Assembly: GCA_018433945.1 (NCBI GenBank)
Contig: JAHDQF010000021.1
Location: 1 to 54,108 of the forward strand
Source: Proteiniphilum sp.
GTDB taxonomy: Bacteria > Bacteroidota > Bacteroidia > Bacteroidales > Dysgonomonadaceae
Direction: 5' to 3'
DNA length: 54,108 nucleotides
In this document: in pieces, positions 12,228-21,293 of the stretch
Layout: the number at the start of each line of letters is the position of its first letter
How positions within the stretch are numbered: the stretch's first letter is position 1
Translations under genes and position numbers: made by a program
The notes under the pieces: generated by a model
The model's input: only the letters and a program-made list of their open reading frames with translations
The model's database searches: none
Told to the model about the DNA's origin: nothing

Positions 12228-13619
12228 ATGAAACCCAACTCTTTATACAAAGCGCTGTTTGTTTCCTTTCTCTTAATATTGACACGCTCCTGCGACGATA
12301 CGCTCGATCAGGTAGGATTCACCATCCAACCGGGAATGGACAGCCTCACTGTGGGAATAGACACCCTGCAATTGCAGTCCCGCACCATTCAACTCGACTC
12401 GATCTACGCCAGGACTACCAACCCGGTGCTGGGTGAATACCTTGATCCGGTATTTGGATCAATCAAATCAGGGTATATGGGTGAATTCTATCTGCCAAAA
12501 GGGGCGGGATTTAAGCCGGGAGCTACCGTTGACTCGGTGAGGGCTGTCCTCTCTTACACCACGATGATGGGTGACTCATTGGCGCCCATGGAGCTGTCGG
12601 TATATGAGCTGAACCGCTCACTCAAGGACGCCGGTAACTACACGCATATCAATCCGGAGGAATATGTCGACATGACGAAACCAATCGGAAAGAAGGTGTT
12701 CACTGGTAAAAATAACACCTACCACACCGAGTACTACACCTCAGGGTACACCACACAATCATACAAAGTATATGACATTTATGTCGATCTTCCAATGACC
12801 ATCGGCGAACGGTTTCTCAATGAATACAACAAACCGGAGCATGGGATGTTGAACAATCTGGATCGATTCAGGCAGTTCTTCCCCGGCCTCTACTTCACCA
12901 CCAGCTTCGGGAAAAGCACCATCCTCAATGTCAATTTCACCTCCCTCAACGTACATTATCACTATACGGAAGCAGGGGGTTCTTCATCCGGTGAGGATAC
13001 CGTCCGGAGCGATGCCCTGCGGCTCTATATCACACCCGATGTGACACAGATCAACACCATCCGCAGCAGCAACCAGCAGCTGTTGGAAGAGAATGACACC
13101 CACACTTACGTGAAAAGCCCCGCAGGCGTGGTGACCGAGATCACTTTTCCTTTCAGCGAGATTCACCATGAATTGAAATCAAGAGCACTCAATCTGGCCA
13201 ACTTCACCCTCTACGCCTTGCCCGATGCAATGGAAAACCCGCTGGTGAAAATCTCACCTCCCGATTATCTGCTGCTGGTGAACCGTGACTCGCTGGCCGG
13301 TTTCTTTGAAAAAGGCAAGCTACCGGACAACATCACCAGCTTTCTCTCCGACCAGTTCGACGCCACCACCTATTCCTACAAGTTCAACAACATCTCTTCG
13401 ATGATGAACTACTACAACCGGACGATGGGAGAGAACCCTGCAGACCTGGTATATTACCTGATTCCGGTGGATGCAATCTTCACCACCGTACAGCAGAGCT
13501 CCTACTCTTATGGAAGCCAAACGCTGACCGATCTGAACAACCAGATGTGGCCCACTGCCGCCATGCTCGACAAGAGAGAAGGAAACCTAAAGATTGAGCT
13601 GATATTCAGCAATTATTGA
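12228..13619 (+). CDS. DUF4270-type exported protein
   Basis: A 463-residue protein resembling the DUF4270 family of Bacteroidota cell-surface or periplasmic proteins of unknown role. The N-terminus is a signal sequence ending LTRSC (C22), which is an imperfect lipobox because of the arginine at -2. The body is rich in beta-type segments such as VDSVRAVLSYT and SYKVYDIYVDLP. A TTG three codons earlier is possible, but the ATG at 12228 gives the better signal peptide. A near-consensus -7 box (GATATTTG, 12193-12200) lies 27 nt upstream. It follows the GT5-like gene by 135 nt and converges on ruvB. Confidence 0.75.
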   Translation: MKPNSLYKALFVSFLLILTRSCDDTLDQVGFTIQPGMDSLTVGIDTLQLQSRTIQLDSIYARTTNPVLGEYLDPVFGSIKSGYMGEFYLPKGAGFKPGATVDSVRAVLSYTTMMGDSLAPMELSVYELNRSLKDAGNYTHINPEEYVDMTKPIGKKVFTGKNNTYHTEYYTSGYTTQSYKVYDIYVDLPMTIGERFLNEYNKPEHGMLNNLDRFRQFFPGLYFTTSFGKSTILNVNFTSLNVHYHYTEAGGSSSGEDTVRSDALRLYITPDVTQINTIRSSNQQLLEENDTHTYVKSPAGVVTEITFPFSEIHHELKSRALNLANFTLYALPDAMENPLVKISPPDYLLLVNRDSLAGFFEKGKLPDNITSFLSDQFDATTYSYKFNNISSMMNYYNRTMGENPADLVYYLIPVDAIFTTVQQSSYSYGSQTLTDLNNQMWPTAAMLDKREGNLKIELIFSNY

Positions 13620-13646
13620 GAAAAGCAGGCGCTACTTTCCCGCAGC

Positions 13647-14678
13647 TCAGAAAAGCACCCCCTGCTCTCCCCTTCTCGACCGACCCAGGTGAAGATAAGC
13701 CAGTTCGGTCACTTCACGTCCACGTGGTGTACGTTTGATGAACCCCTCCTTAATCAGAAACGGTTCGTAAACCTCTTCGATGGTGCCGGCATCATCACCC
13801 ACTGCCGTAGCAATGGTGGTGATCCCTACAGGCCCCCCGTTGAACTTATCGATGATGGTAAGCAGTATCTTGTTGTCCACCTCATCCAATCCATACTTGT
13901 CTATATGGAGTGCTTCCAGCGCATAGGTGGCGATGGCACGGTCGATTCGGCCATTACCTTTCACCTGCGCAAAGTCACGCACACGTCTGAGCAGCGCGTT
14001 GGCCACCCGTGGCGTACCACGGCTGCGGGAAGCAATCTCCCGGGCAGCGTTGCGGTCGCACGCGATCTGCAGGATATCGGCCGAACGCAACACGATGCCG
14101 GTAAGTGTTTCCATGTCGTAATACTCCAGGTGCATGTTGATGCCAAAACGGGCACGCAGGGGACTGGTGAGCAGGCCGCTGCGGGTGGTGGCACCCACCA
14201 GGGTGAAAGGATTGAGGTCGATCTGAATGGAGCGGGCGCTGGGACCCTTGTCGATCACAATATCGATGCGAAAATCCTCCATGGCGCTGTAGAGATACTC
14301 CTCCACCACAGGCGAGAGACGGTGTATCTCATCGATGAAAAGCACATCGTTGGGCTCCAGCGAGGTGAGGATGCCGGCCAGGTCGCCCGGTTTGTCGAGC
14401 ACCGGCCCTGAGGAGACCCGGAAGCCTACCCCCAGCTCGTTGGCGATGATGTTGGAGAGGGTGGTCTTGCCCAGTCCCGGGGGACCATGCAGCAGCACAT
14501 GATCGAGCGACTCGCCCCTCATGCGGGCGGCGCTGACAAAGATCTTCAGGTTCTCTACGATCTTCTCCTGACCGCTGAAACCACCAAAGGATAGTGGACG
14601 CAGTGTGTTCTCCACCTCCCGCTCGTTCTCGGGCAAGATGCTTCTGCCCCGGATATCAAATGATTCTTCTGTTGTCAT
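13647..14678 (-). CDS. ruvB: Holliday-junction branch-migration ATPase RuvB
   Basis: Hexameric AAA+ motor that drives branch migration with RuvA during recombinational repair. The 343-residue length is standard. Walker A is [10 protein letters not shown] with K71, Walker B is [11 protein letters not shown], sensor 1 is GATTRSG. The C-terminal winged helix is present ([17 protein letters not shown]). Neither ruvA nor ruvC is adjacent, which is common in this phylum. A TAnnTTTG box lies 17 nt upstream on the same strand. Confidence 0.98.
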   Translation of the reverse strand: MTTEESFDIRGRSILPENEREVENTLRPLSFGGFSGQEKIVENLKIFVSAARMRGESLDHVLLHGPPGLGKTTLSNIIANELGVGFRVSSGPVLDKPGDLAGILTSLEPNDVLFIDEIHRLSPVVEEYLYSAMEDFRIDIVIDKGPSARSIQIDLNPFTLVGATTRSGLLTSPLRARFGINMHLEYYDMETLTGIVLRSADILQIACDRNAAREIASRSRGTPRVANALLRRVRDFAQVKGNGRIDRAIATYALEALHIDKYGLDEVDNKILLTIIDKFNGGPVGITTIATAVGDDAGTIEEVYEPFLIKEGFIKRTPRGREVTELAYLHLGRSRRGEQGVLF

Positions 14679-14695
14679 TGTGCTGCTGCAAAGTG

Positions 14696-14703
14696 CAAAT
14701 GTA
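14696..14703 (-). promoter_or_regulatory. -7 box for ruvB
   Basis: The minus-strand reading is TACATTTG, an exact TAnnTTTG match, 17 nt upstream of the ruvB ATG and 1 nt past the queG stop. It suggests ruvB can be transcribed separately from queG. Confidence 0.45.
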
Positions 14704-14704
14704 G

Positions 14705-15625
14705 CTATTTCCTGCGACTTTTGGAAATAGCCTCCGCGTTGCGTTTCAATCCTTCAAATCTGGCTCTCTTCACGGCAGAGTGACGGAAGACAATTCGCCA
14801 TCGCTCCACATCCATCTCCTGCAGCTGCTCCAGATTGAGCGACAGAAAATCGGTCGTGGGCATCAGTTCCGGCGTGCTGTGCGGAACGGCGTCACGGTTC
14901 CAGGGGCAGACCTTTTGACAGATATCGCAGCCGTAAACGTTGTTCCGAAGATTGGGCACAATATCGGGAGCAATCTCCCCCCTGTTCTCAATGGTCTGGT
15001 AGGAGATACACCTGGCACCGTTCAAACGGTAGGGTCTTTCGATGGCACCCGTGGGACAGGAGCGCAGACAGCGGGTACAGTCGCCGCAATTTTCAGCCAC
15101 AGGTGCATCATACTCGAGCTCTGCATTGATGATCAACTCCCCCAGAAAGAAGTAAGAGCCCCTGCCCGGGATGATCAGCAGGGTATTCTTCCCGATGAAA
15201 CCCAGCCCTGCCTCTGCCGCCCAGAAACGCTCCAGCACCGGTGCCGAATCGGTAAAGTATCGACCGGTCACCGCAGGATCACGCTCCCGTATCCAGTTGT
15301 ACAACGCTCGCAGTTTCTCACGCACCACCTCGTGATAATCCTTTCCATAAGCGTAATAGGCAAATTGCGGCACCTTGCCCGGGAGCTTTACCGGAGGATA
15401 ATAGTTGAGCGCCACGGAGATGATGGAACGTGCCCCCTCCACCAGCCGCCGCGGATCCAGACGCTTGTCGATGTTGCGTTCGAGGTAACCCATTGAGCCC
15501 TGGCAGTGATCACGCAGCCACTCCATGTAGCGCTCCTCCTCGCCGCTGTCGGTCGCACGGCAGATGCCACAGGCATCAAAACCGAGATCCAAAGCCTGTT
15601 GTTTGATCTCTTCCGGAAAGCTCAT
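14705..15625 (-). CDS. queG: Epoxyqueuosine reductase QueG
   Basis: Cobalamin- and iron-sulfur-dependent enzyme for the last step of queuosine formation in tRNA. Two ferredoxin-type clusters are visible: [14 protein letters not shown] and [11 protein letters not shown]. The N-terminal region has LDACGICRA-like sequence ([12 protein letters not shown]) and ALNYYPP. With the ATG at 15623-15625 it has 306 residues, shorter than the about 380 of the E. coli enzyme because the C-terminal HEAT-like region is missing, as in many Bacteroidota. A longer frame to 15685 is rejected because a -7 box lies inside it. Confidence 0.95.
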   Translation of the reverse strand: MSFPEEIKQQALDLGFDACGICRATDSGEEERYMEWLRDHCQGSMGYLERNIDKRLDPRRLVEGARSIISVALNYYPPVKLPGKVPQFAYYAYGKDYHEVVREKLRALYNWIRERDPAVTGRYFTDSAPVLERFWAAEAGLGFIGKNTLLIIPGRGSYFFLGELIINAELEYDAPVAENCGDCTRCLRSCPTGAIERPYRLNGARCISYQTIENRGEIAPDIVPNLRNNVYGCDICQKVCPWNRDAVPHSTPELMPTTDFLSLNLEQLQEMDVERWRIVFRHSAVKRARFEGLKRNAEAISKSRRK

Positions 15626-15643
15626 CTTTTTCTCAATTTGCAC

Positions 15644-15651
15644 CAAACGTA
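15644..15651 (-). promoter_or_regulatory. -7 box for queG
   Basis: The minus-strand reading is TACGTTTG, an exact TAnnTTTG match, 18 nt upstream of the chosen queG start. It supports that start over the longer frame. Confidence 0.5.
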
Positions 15652-15748
15652 CAAAAAAAAATGTTCCGAAAAAAGGGGATGCCAACCAATCTGTTCATCC
15701 GGCAAGCAATCAATTGGTACAAAGAGTCAAAATCTGAAGAATGTTGCC

Positions 15749-15756
15749 TATTTTTG
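15749..15756 (+). promoter_or_regulatory. -7 box for the flippase gene
   Basis: TATTTTTG, an exact TAnnTTTG match, ends 24 nt before the ATG at 15781. It lies inside the upstream extension of the frame (15661 onward) and so argues for the later start. Confidence 0.5.
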
Positions 15757-15780
15757 CAACAGCAACCGCAACAGTACCTC

Positions 15781-17241
15781 ATGACGGAACCAACCCTGAA
15801 GCATCAAACAACCGTTTCGCTTTTCTGGAGCTTTCTGGATAAGTTCGGGCAGCAGCTCATCTACCTGGGCAGCAGCATTGTGTTGATGCGCATCCTGGAC
15901 CCCTCGGAATATGGCCTGATCGGTGCGCTGGCGGTCTTTATCGCTTTCTCCACGCTACTGATAGACAGCGGCTTCACCCGGGCTTTGCTCAATAGAAAAC
16001 AGATCTCCCCGGAAGAATACAGCACCGTGTTTTATTTCAACCTGGCTTTCAGCGGCATACTTTATCTGCTTCTCTTTGCAATGGCCCCTTTCCTTGCACA
16101 GTTGTTCCACGAGCCCCGCATTGCGCCGATTGCACGTATCCTGTTCCTCTCACTGGTTCTCAACGCCGGAGGCATGGTTCAGCAGACACTGCTCACCAAA
16201 AAGGCAGATTTCAGGGGACTCACCCGCCTGAATATCGGAGCACAGGTGATTGCCGCAGCAGCCTCCATCGTGATGGCCGTAAATGGGTTCGGCGTCTGGT
16301 CACTGGTGACACAAACGGTGCTTTATGCCCTCTTCCGCACCCTTTTTCTCTGGATTTATTCCAAATGGATACCCCTTAAGGTTTTCAGCATCAAGCTGCT
16401 CCGAACCTTTACCGGACTCAGCAATCAGCTGCTGCTGACATCGCTCATCAGTGCCGTTTTCAACAATATTTACCCGAGTATCATTGCCTTCTTCTACCCG
16501 AATGCCATGAAACAGGTGGGGTATTACAGCCAGGCAAACAAGTACCAGGAGATCCCTTTCGGCATTCTCTCCAACACCTACCGGCAGGTCTCCATGCTTG
16601 TCCTGCCGGAAATCAATGAGCAGACAGCACGATTGAAGAGAGTGGTCAGTAAAATGATCAAATCACTCGCGTTTCTCTCCTTCCCCATTGGGTTCCTGAT
16701 GATCCTGATCGCTGAACCGGCCTTTGTTTTTCTGTTCAAAGATAAATGGTTGCCGGCTGTTCCCTATTTCCGGGTGTTATCTCTTGCCGGCATGGTCTCG
16801 CCCTTTGCTTTCGTACTGAATGAGCTGTTCATCGCCCGGGAAAAAGCAAACTACTTTCTCGGGGTGGAAATAATCCGGCGGGGGATCCTGGTTTTGCTGA
16901 TCGCCCTGCTTTTCCGCTATGGGATCATGGGCCTGGCAGCAAGCTGGGTCATTTACACATGGATCACCCTGATCATCTCTCTTGTTTTAACCCGTAAGCT
17001 CATCGGCTATACCCTGATCAACTTTGTAAAGGATGCCTTTCCTTATGCGATACTGGCCTTTGTGAGTGTGGCAGCCGGCTATTTTATCACCCTTCCCGTT
17101 CATGAGAACTGGTTGTTCCTGCTGGTAAATATCCTTGTTGTGAGCCTGTTATACCTGCTGTTATGCAGTGTATGTAAACTGGAGATGACCCGGGAGATAA
17201 AACAATGGCTATTCAAAAAAGAGTATGAAAAAAATAATTGA
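15781..17241 (+). CDS. Wzx/RfbX-type polysaccharide flippase
   Basis: A 486-residue inner-membrane protein with about 12-14 hydrophobic segments. It belongs to the polysaccharide-transport (MOP) superfamily that flips lipid-linked glycans to the outer leaflet. Family-typical parts are VSLFWSFLDKFGQQLIYL, LMRILDPSEYGLIG and DSGFTRALLNRK. The frame extends 40 codons further upstream, but that part is not hydrophobic and holds a promoter box. It overlaps the FkbM gene by 17 nt. The trio flippase-methyltransferase-glycosyltransferase looks like a small surface-glycan operon. The transported glycan cannot be inferred. Confidence 0.88.
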   Translation: MTEPTLKHQTTVSLFWSFLDKFGQQLIYLGSSIVLMRILDPSEYGLIGALAVFIAFSTLLIDSGFTRALLNRKQISPEEYSTVFYFNLAFSGILYLLLFAMAPFLAQLFHEPRIAPIARILFLSLVLNAGGMVQQTLLTKKADFRGLTRLNIGAQVIAAAASIVMAVNGFGVWSLVTQTVLYALFRTLFLWIYSKWIPLKVFSIKLLRTFTGLSNQLLLTSLISAVFNNIYPSIIAFFYPNAMKQVGYYSQANKYQEIPFGILSNTYRQVSMLVLPEINEQTARLKRVVSKMIKSLAFLSFPIGFLMILIAEPAFVFLFKDKWLPAVPYFRVLSLAGMVSPFAFVLNELFIAREKANYFLGVEIIRRGILVLLIALLFRYGIMGLAASWVIYTWITLIISLVLTRKLIGYTLINFVKDAFPYAILAFVSVAAGYFITLPVHENWLFLLVNILVVSLLYLLLCSVCKLEMTREIKQWLFKKEYEKNN

Positions 17242-18121
17242 TACGCTGCACTACAAAATCCGTTCCCGGTGGAACGCCTTCACCCACCATAAGAAGCAGC
17301 AAAGGGTACGGAAGAAGATCCTGTCGTATTACGCCCGGCATCCGTCCCCTGACACAGAGATTCAGGAGGCGGTCACCTATCTTTCGAAGCACCCGCTGAC
17401 GACATTCTACGGTACCTTTCAGGAAAAGTACCACGCCCATGACGTACCGGTATTTACCGACGCTTCAAACGGCCTGCCCTATGTGATGGCGGAGGGAAAA
17501 AAGCTTTTTTTCAAACGCTCGCATCACAAACGAACGGTACAGCTGCTTTACAATGCTTTACGCTTAGAGCAGGACAAGGATGCCCCCCACTGTTACATCG
17601 ATCCTGCATTCCGGATACACAAAGAGGATGTACTGGCAGATGTGGGGTGTGCAGAGGGATACTTTTCACTGCTGCATATTGAAAATTTGAAGCATGTATA
17701 TCTTTTTGAACAGGAGCGGGAGTGGGTTGAAGCGCTGGAGGCTACGTTTGCTCCCTGGAAAGAGAAAGTGACCATCATCCCCGCTTTTGTTTCTGACCAA
17801 AACGGTAATGGACATATCAGCCTTGATCACTATTTTCTGCAGCTTCCGGAAAAGCCCGATTTTTATAAAATTGATGTGGAGGGTGCCGAAGCTTCGGTGT
17901 TGGAAGGGATGAAAGAGATGCTCCGGAAGAAGCCGGTGAAAATTGCCCTGTGTACCTATCATCATCAGGAAGATTTTGAGATTTTCAGTCGTTTCTTTGC
18001 GCAGAACGGATTCAGCCATCGTCCCACGCCGGGCCTGATGATTTATCAGAATGATCTGGATCATATCGTCCCTCCCTTTTTTCGTAAATGCCTGATCAAA
18101 GCCACGAATAACCATGTCTGA
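17225..18121 (+). CDS. FkbM-family SAM-dependent methyltransferase
   Basis: A 298-residue protein whose C-terminal two thirds form a class I methyltransferase. The SAM-binding glycine loop is VLADVGCAEGYFSLL at about residues 136-150. The FkbM signature FYKIDVEGAEASVLEGM follows near 217-233. About 110 N-terminal residues form an extension without recognised motifs. FkbM enzymes usually O-methylate sugars, and the position between a flippase and a glycosyltransferase supports a glycan substrate. It overlaps both neighbours (17 nt and 8 nt), so the three genes are translated from one message. Confidence 0.85.
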   Translation: MKKIIDTLHYKIRSRWNAFTHHKKQQRVRKKILSYYARHPSPDTEIQEAVTYLSKHPLTTFYGTFQEKYHAHDVPVFTDASNGLPYVMAEGKKLFFKRSHHKRTVQLLYNALRLEQDKDAPHCYIDPAFRIHKEDVLADVGCAEGYFSLLHIENLKHVYLFEQEREWVEALEATFAPWKEKVTIIPAFVSDQNGNGHISLDHYFLQLPEKPDFYKIDVEGAEASVLEGMKEMLRKKPVKIALCTYHHQEDFEIFSRFFAQNGFSHRPTPGLMIYQNDLDHIVPPFFRKCLIKATNNHV

Positions 18122-19022
18122 ACTCCCCCGGCCCCATCCTTCGGTTTGCGTCATCATTGTCTCCCATAACTTTGAGCCATGGATTCATCGCTGCTTGCCC
18201 TCCGTGGAGGCATCTCTCCTGCCGGCAACCGTCATGGTGATTGACAATGGCTCCGGCGATGCCACCTGCGAGATAATCAGAGACAATTACCCGGGTGTGG
18301 AGCTGATCGAAACCCATGAAAACCTGGGATTCGGGAGAGCCAACAACATCGGCATACAACTGGCTGTGGAGAGGGGGTTCGATTATCTGTTCCTGCTCAA
18401 CCAGGATGCATGGATAGAGCCCGACACATTGGGTAAGCTGGTAGAGGCAGCCGAAAAGAACAGCGCGTACGGAATATTGTCGCCGGTACATCTGAATGGG
18501 AAGGGCGATGCCACCGACTTCGGTTTTTCCGAATACACCGGATTAAAAAACAGGGAAGAGGCGGCGCAGCTTACCGAAGAGGTGACCCCCTACCCTTTTA
18601 TCAATGCAGCCATGTGGCTGATTCCGGTCAGGGTGATAAAAGAAACAGGCCCTTTTGCGCCCCTATTTCCTCACTATGGGGAAGACCGCAATCTGGTGCT
18701 GCGGCTACAAAAAAGGGGGTACAGGGTGGGTCTGGTGAAATCGGCCTTTGGTTATCACGACAGGGAAGATCGTCCGGTGAGCCGCAAACAATACTTCGAT
18801 GCCGAGTATGTTTACTTTTTAACCGAGGCAGTCAACCCGTTTTACTCCCCCCCCAAGGCGATAGCCTACAGCCTGCTGGCCGCACTGAAGAAAGCGTGGA
18901 AAGCGCTGCTTTCGGGCAATGGTGCCGATTGCACAGCCTATCTCAAGGTGGCATTCCGTCTGGCAGGAAAATGCAGATCCATTCATCGCACCCGCATGGA
19001 AACCAACGTCAGGCGAAGATGA
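18114..19022 (+). CDS. GT2-family glycosyltransferase
   Basis: A 302-residue inverting glycosyltransferase of the GT-A fold. The nucleotide-binding start is VCVIIVSHNFEPWI, followed by VMVIDNGSGD. The metal-binding position reads LLNQDAW, the NxD variant common in rhamnosyltransferase-like GT2 enzymes. GFGRANNIG matches the acceptor-side signature. The C-terminus runs into a basic tail and overlaps the end of rnr on the opposite strand by 14 nt. Donor and acceptor sugars are not predictable. It probably adds a residue to the glycan exported by the upstream flippase. Confidence 0.9.
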   Translation: MSELPRPHPSVCVIIVSHNFEPWIHRCLPSVEASLLPATVMVIDNGSGDATCEIIRDNYPGVELIETHENLGFGRANNIGIQLAVERGFDYLFLLNQDAWIEPDTLGKLVEAAEKNSAYGILSPVHLNGKGDATDFGFSEYTGLKNREEAAQLTEEVTPYPFINAAMWLIPVRVIKETGPFAPLFPHYGEDRNLVLRLQKRGYRVGLVKSAFGYHDREDRPVSRKQYFDAEYVYFLTEAVNPFYSPPKAIAYSLLAALKKAWKALLSGNGADCTAYLKVAFRLAGKCRSIHRTRMETNVRRR

Positions 19023-21150
19023 AATCGAGCTGTTTCCTGTCGAGATTGGCTCGTGCCACCTGAATGGAAACGGGCTGTCCCAGGCGATATTCCCGCTTTG
19101 TACGCCGCCCTACCAGCCGGTAGTTTTTCTCGTCCAGCTCATAAAAATCGTCATCCATCTCCCGGATAGGAATCATTCCTTCGCACTTGTTTTCATTGAT
19201 CTCCACATAAACGCCCCACTCGGTGATGCCGGAGATGACGCCGTCGTACACTTTGCCAATCTTATCGGACATGAACTCCACCTGCTTGTACTTGATGGAG
19301 TCGCGCTCCGCGTGGGATGCCACCTGTTCCATCTTCGAGGAGTGCTTGCACTCCTCCTCCAGCTCAGCCTGATTCACACTCTTGCCTCCTGCCAGGTAAT
19401 GCTCCAGCAGGCGGTGCACCAGCATATCGGGGTAACGCCGGATGGGCGAGGTGAAGTGGGTATAGTAATCGAATGCCAATCCGTAGTGCCCCACATTCTT
19501 GGTGGAGTAGATTGCTTTCGACATGGTACGGATGGCGATGGTCTCAATCAGGTTCTCTTCGGGGCGTCCCTGCACCTTGTCGAGCAGCGCATTGATGCTC
19601 TTGGCCACTTCGGTCTTGGAGCCTTCCGGTTTGATCTTATGACCAAAACGAAGGATAAAATTGTTGAGCGTATCCAGCTTCTCCGGATCGGGGATATCAT
19701 GTATGCGGTAGACAAAGGTACTGGCTTTCTTGCCCTTGGGCACCCTGCCGATTGACTCTGCCACGGTCTTGTTGGCCAGCAGCATAAACTCCTCAATCAG
19801 GTGATTGGCCTCTTTCGATTCCTTGAAATAGACACCCAGTGGTTTCCCTTTTTCGTCGAGGTTAAACTTCACCTCATACCGTTCAAAGTTGATCGCCCCC
19901 GCGGCAAAGCGGCGCTCACGCAGCTGTATGGCAAGCTGATTGAGCCGGAGGATCTCTGCGGAGAAGTCGCCTTTCCCGGTCTCAATTACCGCCTGTGCAT
20001 CCTCGTAGGTGAGGCGGCTGTCCGACTTGATCACTGTGCGGGCAATACGCGATCCTTTTACTTCTGCCTTTTCGTTAAGGGTGAAGATCACGGAGAAGCA
20101 GAGCTTCTCCTCTTGTGGTCGCAATGAGCAGAGTTCATTACTGAGTCGCTCCGGCAGCATGGGGATGGTGCGGTCCACCAGATAAATGGAGGTAGCGCGT
20201 TTTTCCGCCTCCCGGTCCACCGGGTCTCCCGGCTTCACATAATGGGTCACGTCTGCGATGTGGACCCCCACCTCCCACTCCCTGGGAGAGAGCTGCCGCA
20301 GGGAGAGCGCATCATCAAAATCCTTCGCATCCTTGGGGTCAATGGTGATGGTAAACACATCCCGGAAATCTTCCCTCCTGGATATCTCCTCCTTGCTGAT
20401 CTGGTCGGAAATCTTCGCGGCATACTTTTCTACCTCTTCCGGGTACTTGTAGGGCAGGTCATACTGTGCCAGGATGGCATGCATCTCGGTGTCGTTCTGT
20501 CCCGGTTTACCCAGAATATCGATCACCTTGCCCACCGGATTATTTGCTTTTTCAGGCCATTCCACAATCTCCACAACCACTTTATCGCCATTCTCTGCAC
20601 CGTTCAGATCCTCTTTCGGTATAAAAATATCGTTCGCCAGGTATTTGCTGTCCATCACCAGGAAGGCGAAATGCTTCTGCACCTCCACCACGCCCACAAA
20701 CCTGCTTTGGGTATGCTCCAGGATCTCTACCACGGTACCTTCCGTATCGGCACGTTTGCGTTTGGCCAGCAGCTGCACGCGCACCCGGTCGCCGTTCATG
20801 GCATGTTTGCTGTTCCGCTCGGGAATGAAGATGATGTTTCCGTCATCGTCGGGCACGAAAAAGTTCTTGCCATTGCTCCTTCTCTCGAAACGGCCTTCCA
20901 GCATCAAACCACGGTTGTTGATGCGGTACCTGCCGCGGGAGGTCTCCAGCAGCACATCATCGTCGCGTAACTTATCCAGCACTTTGAGCAACTGGCGCCG
21001 CCCCTCTTCACCACTTACGTTCAGTGCCGCAGCGATCTGTTTGTAGTTGTATTGCTTGTCGTTATTCTCAGAAAGAAACCGTGTAACGGAGGTGATCAGT
21101 TCCTTCTTCCGCGGTTTGTTCCCTATGGAAGAAGCTGTTTTTCTACTCAT
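19009..21150 (-). CDS. rnr: Ribonuclease R
   Basis: Processive 3'-5' exoribonuclease of the RNB family that degrades structured RNA. The 713 residues are ordered as an N-terminal winged helix (about 15-80), two cold-shock/OB domains (about 80-245), the RNB catalytic domain and a C-terminal S1 domain (about 630-713, VYDGVISGITEWGVYVEI). The catalytic metal-binding aspartates are in TIDPKDAKDFDDALSLR near residues 265-285. HFTSPIRRYPDMLVHR is the second RNB signature. It stands alone, convergent with the glycan trio and divergent from the SDR gene. Confidence 0.97.
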   Translation of the reverse strand: MSRKTASSIGNKPRKKELITSVTRFLSENNDKQYNYKQIAAALNVSGEEGRRQLLKVLDKLRDDDVLLETSRGRYRINNRGLMLEGRFERRSNGKNFFVPDDDGNIIFIPERNSKHAMNGDRVRVQLLAKRKRADTEGTVVEILEHTQSRFVGVVEVQKHFAFLVMDSKYLANDIFIPKEDLNGAENGDKVVVEIVEWPEKANNPVGKVIDILGKPGQNDTEMHAILAQYDLPYKYPEEVEKYAAKISDQISKEEISRREDFRDVFTITIDPKDAKDFDDALSLRQLSPREWEVGVHIADVTHYVKPGDPVDREAEKRATSIYLVDRTIPMLPERLSNELCSLRPQEEKLCFSVIFTLNEKAEVKGSRIARTVIKSDSRLTYEDAQAVIETGKGDFSAEILRLNQLAIQLRERRFAAGAINFERYEVKFNLDEKGKPLGVYFKESKEANHLIEEFMLLANKTVAESIGRVPKGKKASTFVYRIHDIPDPEKLDTLNNFILRFGHKIKPEGSKTEVAKSINALLDKVQGRPEENLIETIAIRTMSKAIYSTKNVGHYGLAFDYYTHFTSPIRRYPDMLVHRLLEHYLAGGKSVNQAELEEECKHSSKMEQVASHAERDSIKYKQVEFMSDKIGKVYDGVISGITEWGVYVEINENKCEGMIPIREMDDDFYELDEKNYRLVGRRTKREYRLGQPVSIQVARANLDRKQLDFIFA

Positions 21151-21265
21151 AATAATTATCTGTTGTTTTTTTATTTAGAACAATTGAACCCATTTTTAGT
21201 TAACGCAAGGTAACAAAAAAAATGATTAAAAGCGGGAAAATGGGGTATTTTCATGAAGATATCGC

Positions 21266-21273
21266 TATTTTTG
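21266..21273 (+). promoter_or_regulatory. -7 box for the SDR gene
   Basis: TATTTTTG matches TAnnTTTG. It falls inside the longest possible reading frame (from 21222), so translation probably begins downstream at 21282 or 21294. Confidence 0.4.
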
Positions 21274-21293
21274 CAGAAGAGATGCAGAAAGCA

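Noticed and set aside
13689-14411. Plus-strand open frame of 240 codons
   Set aside because: Antisense of ruvB; no recognisable protein.
15661-15780. 40-codon N-terminal extension of the flippase
   Set aside because: It contains a consensus -7 box and non-family sequence; the ATG at 15781 gives the normal start.
20242-20970. Plus-strand open frame of 242 codons
   Set aside because: Antisense of rnr; no recognisable protein.
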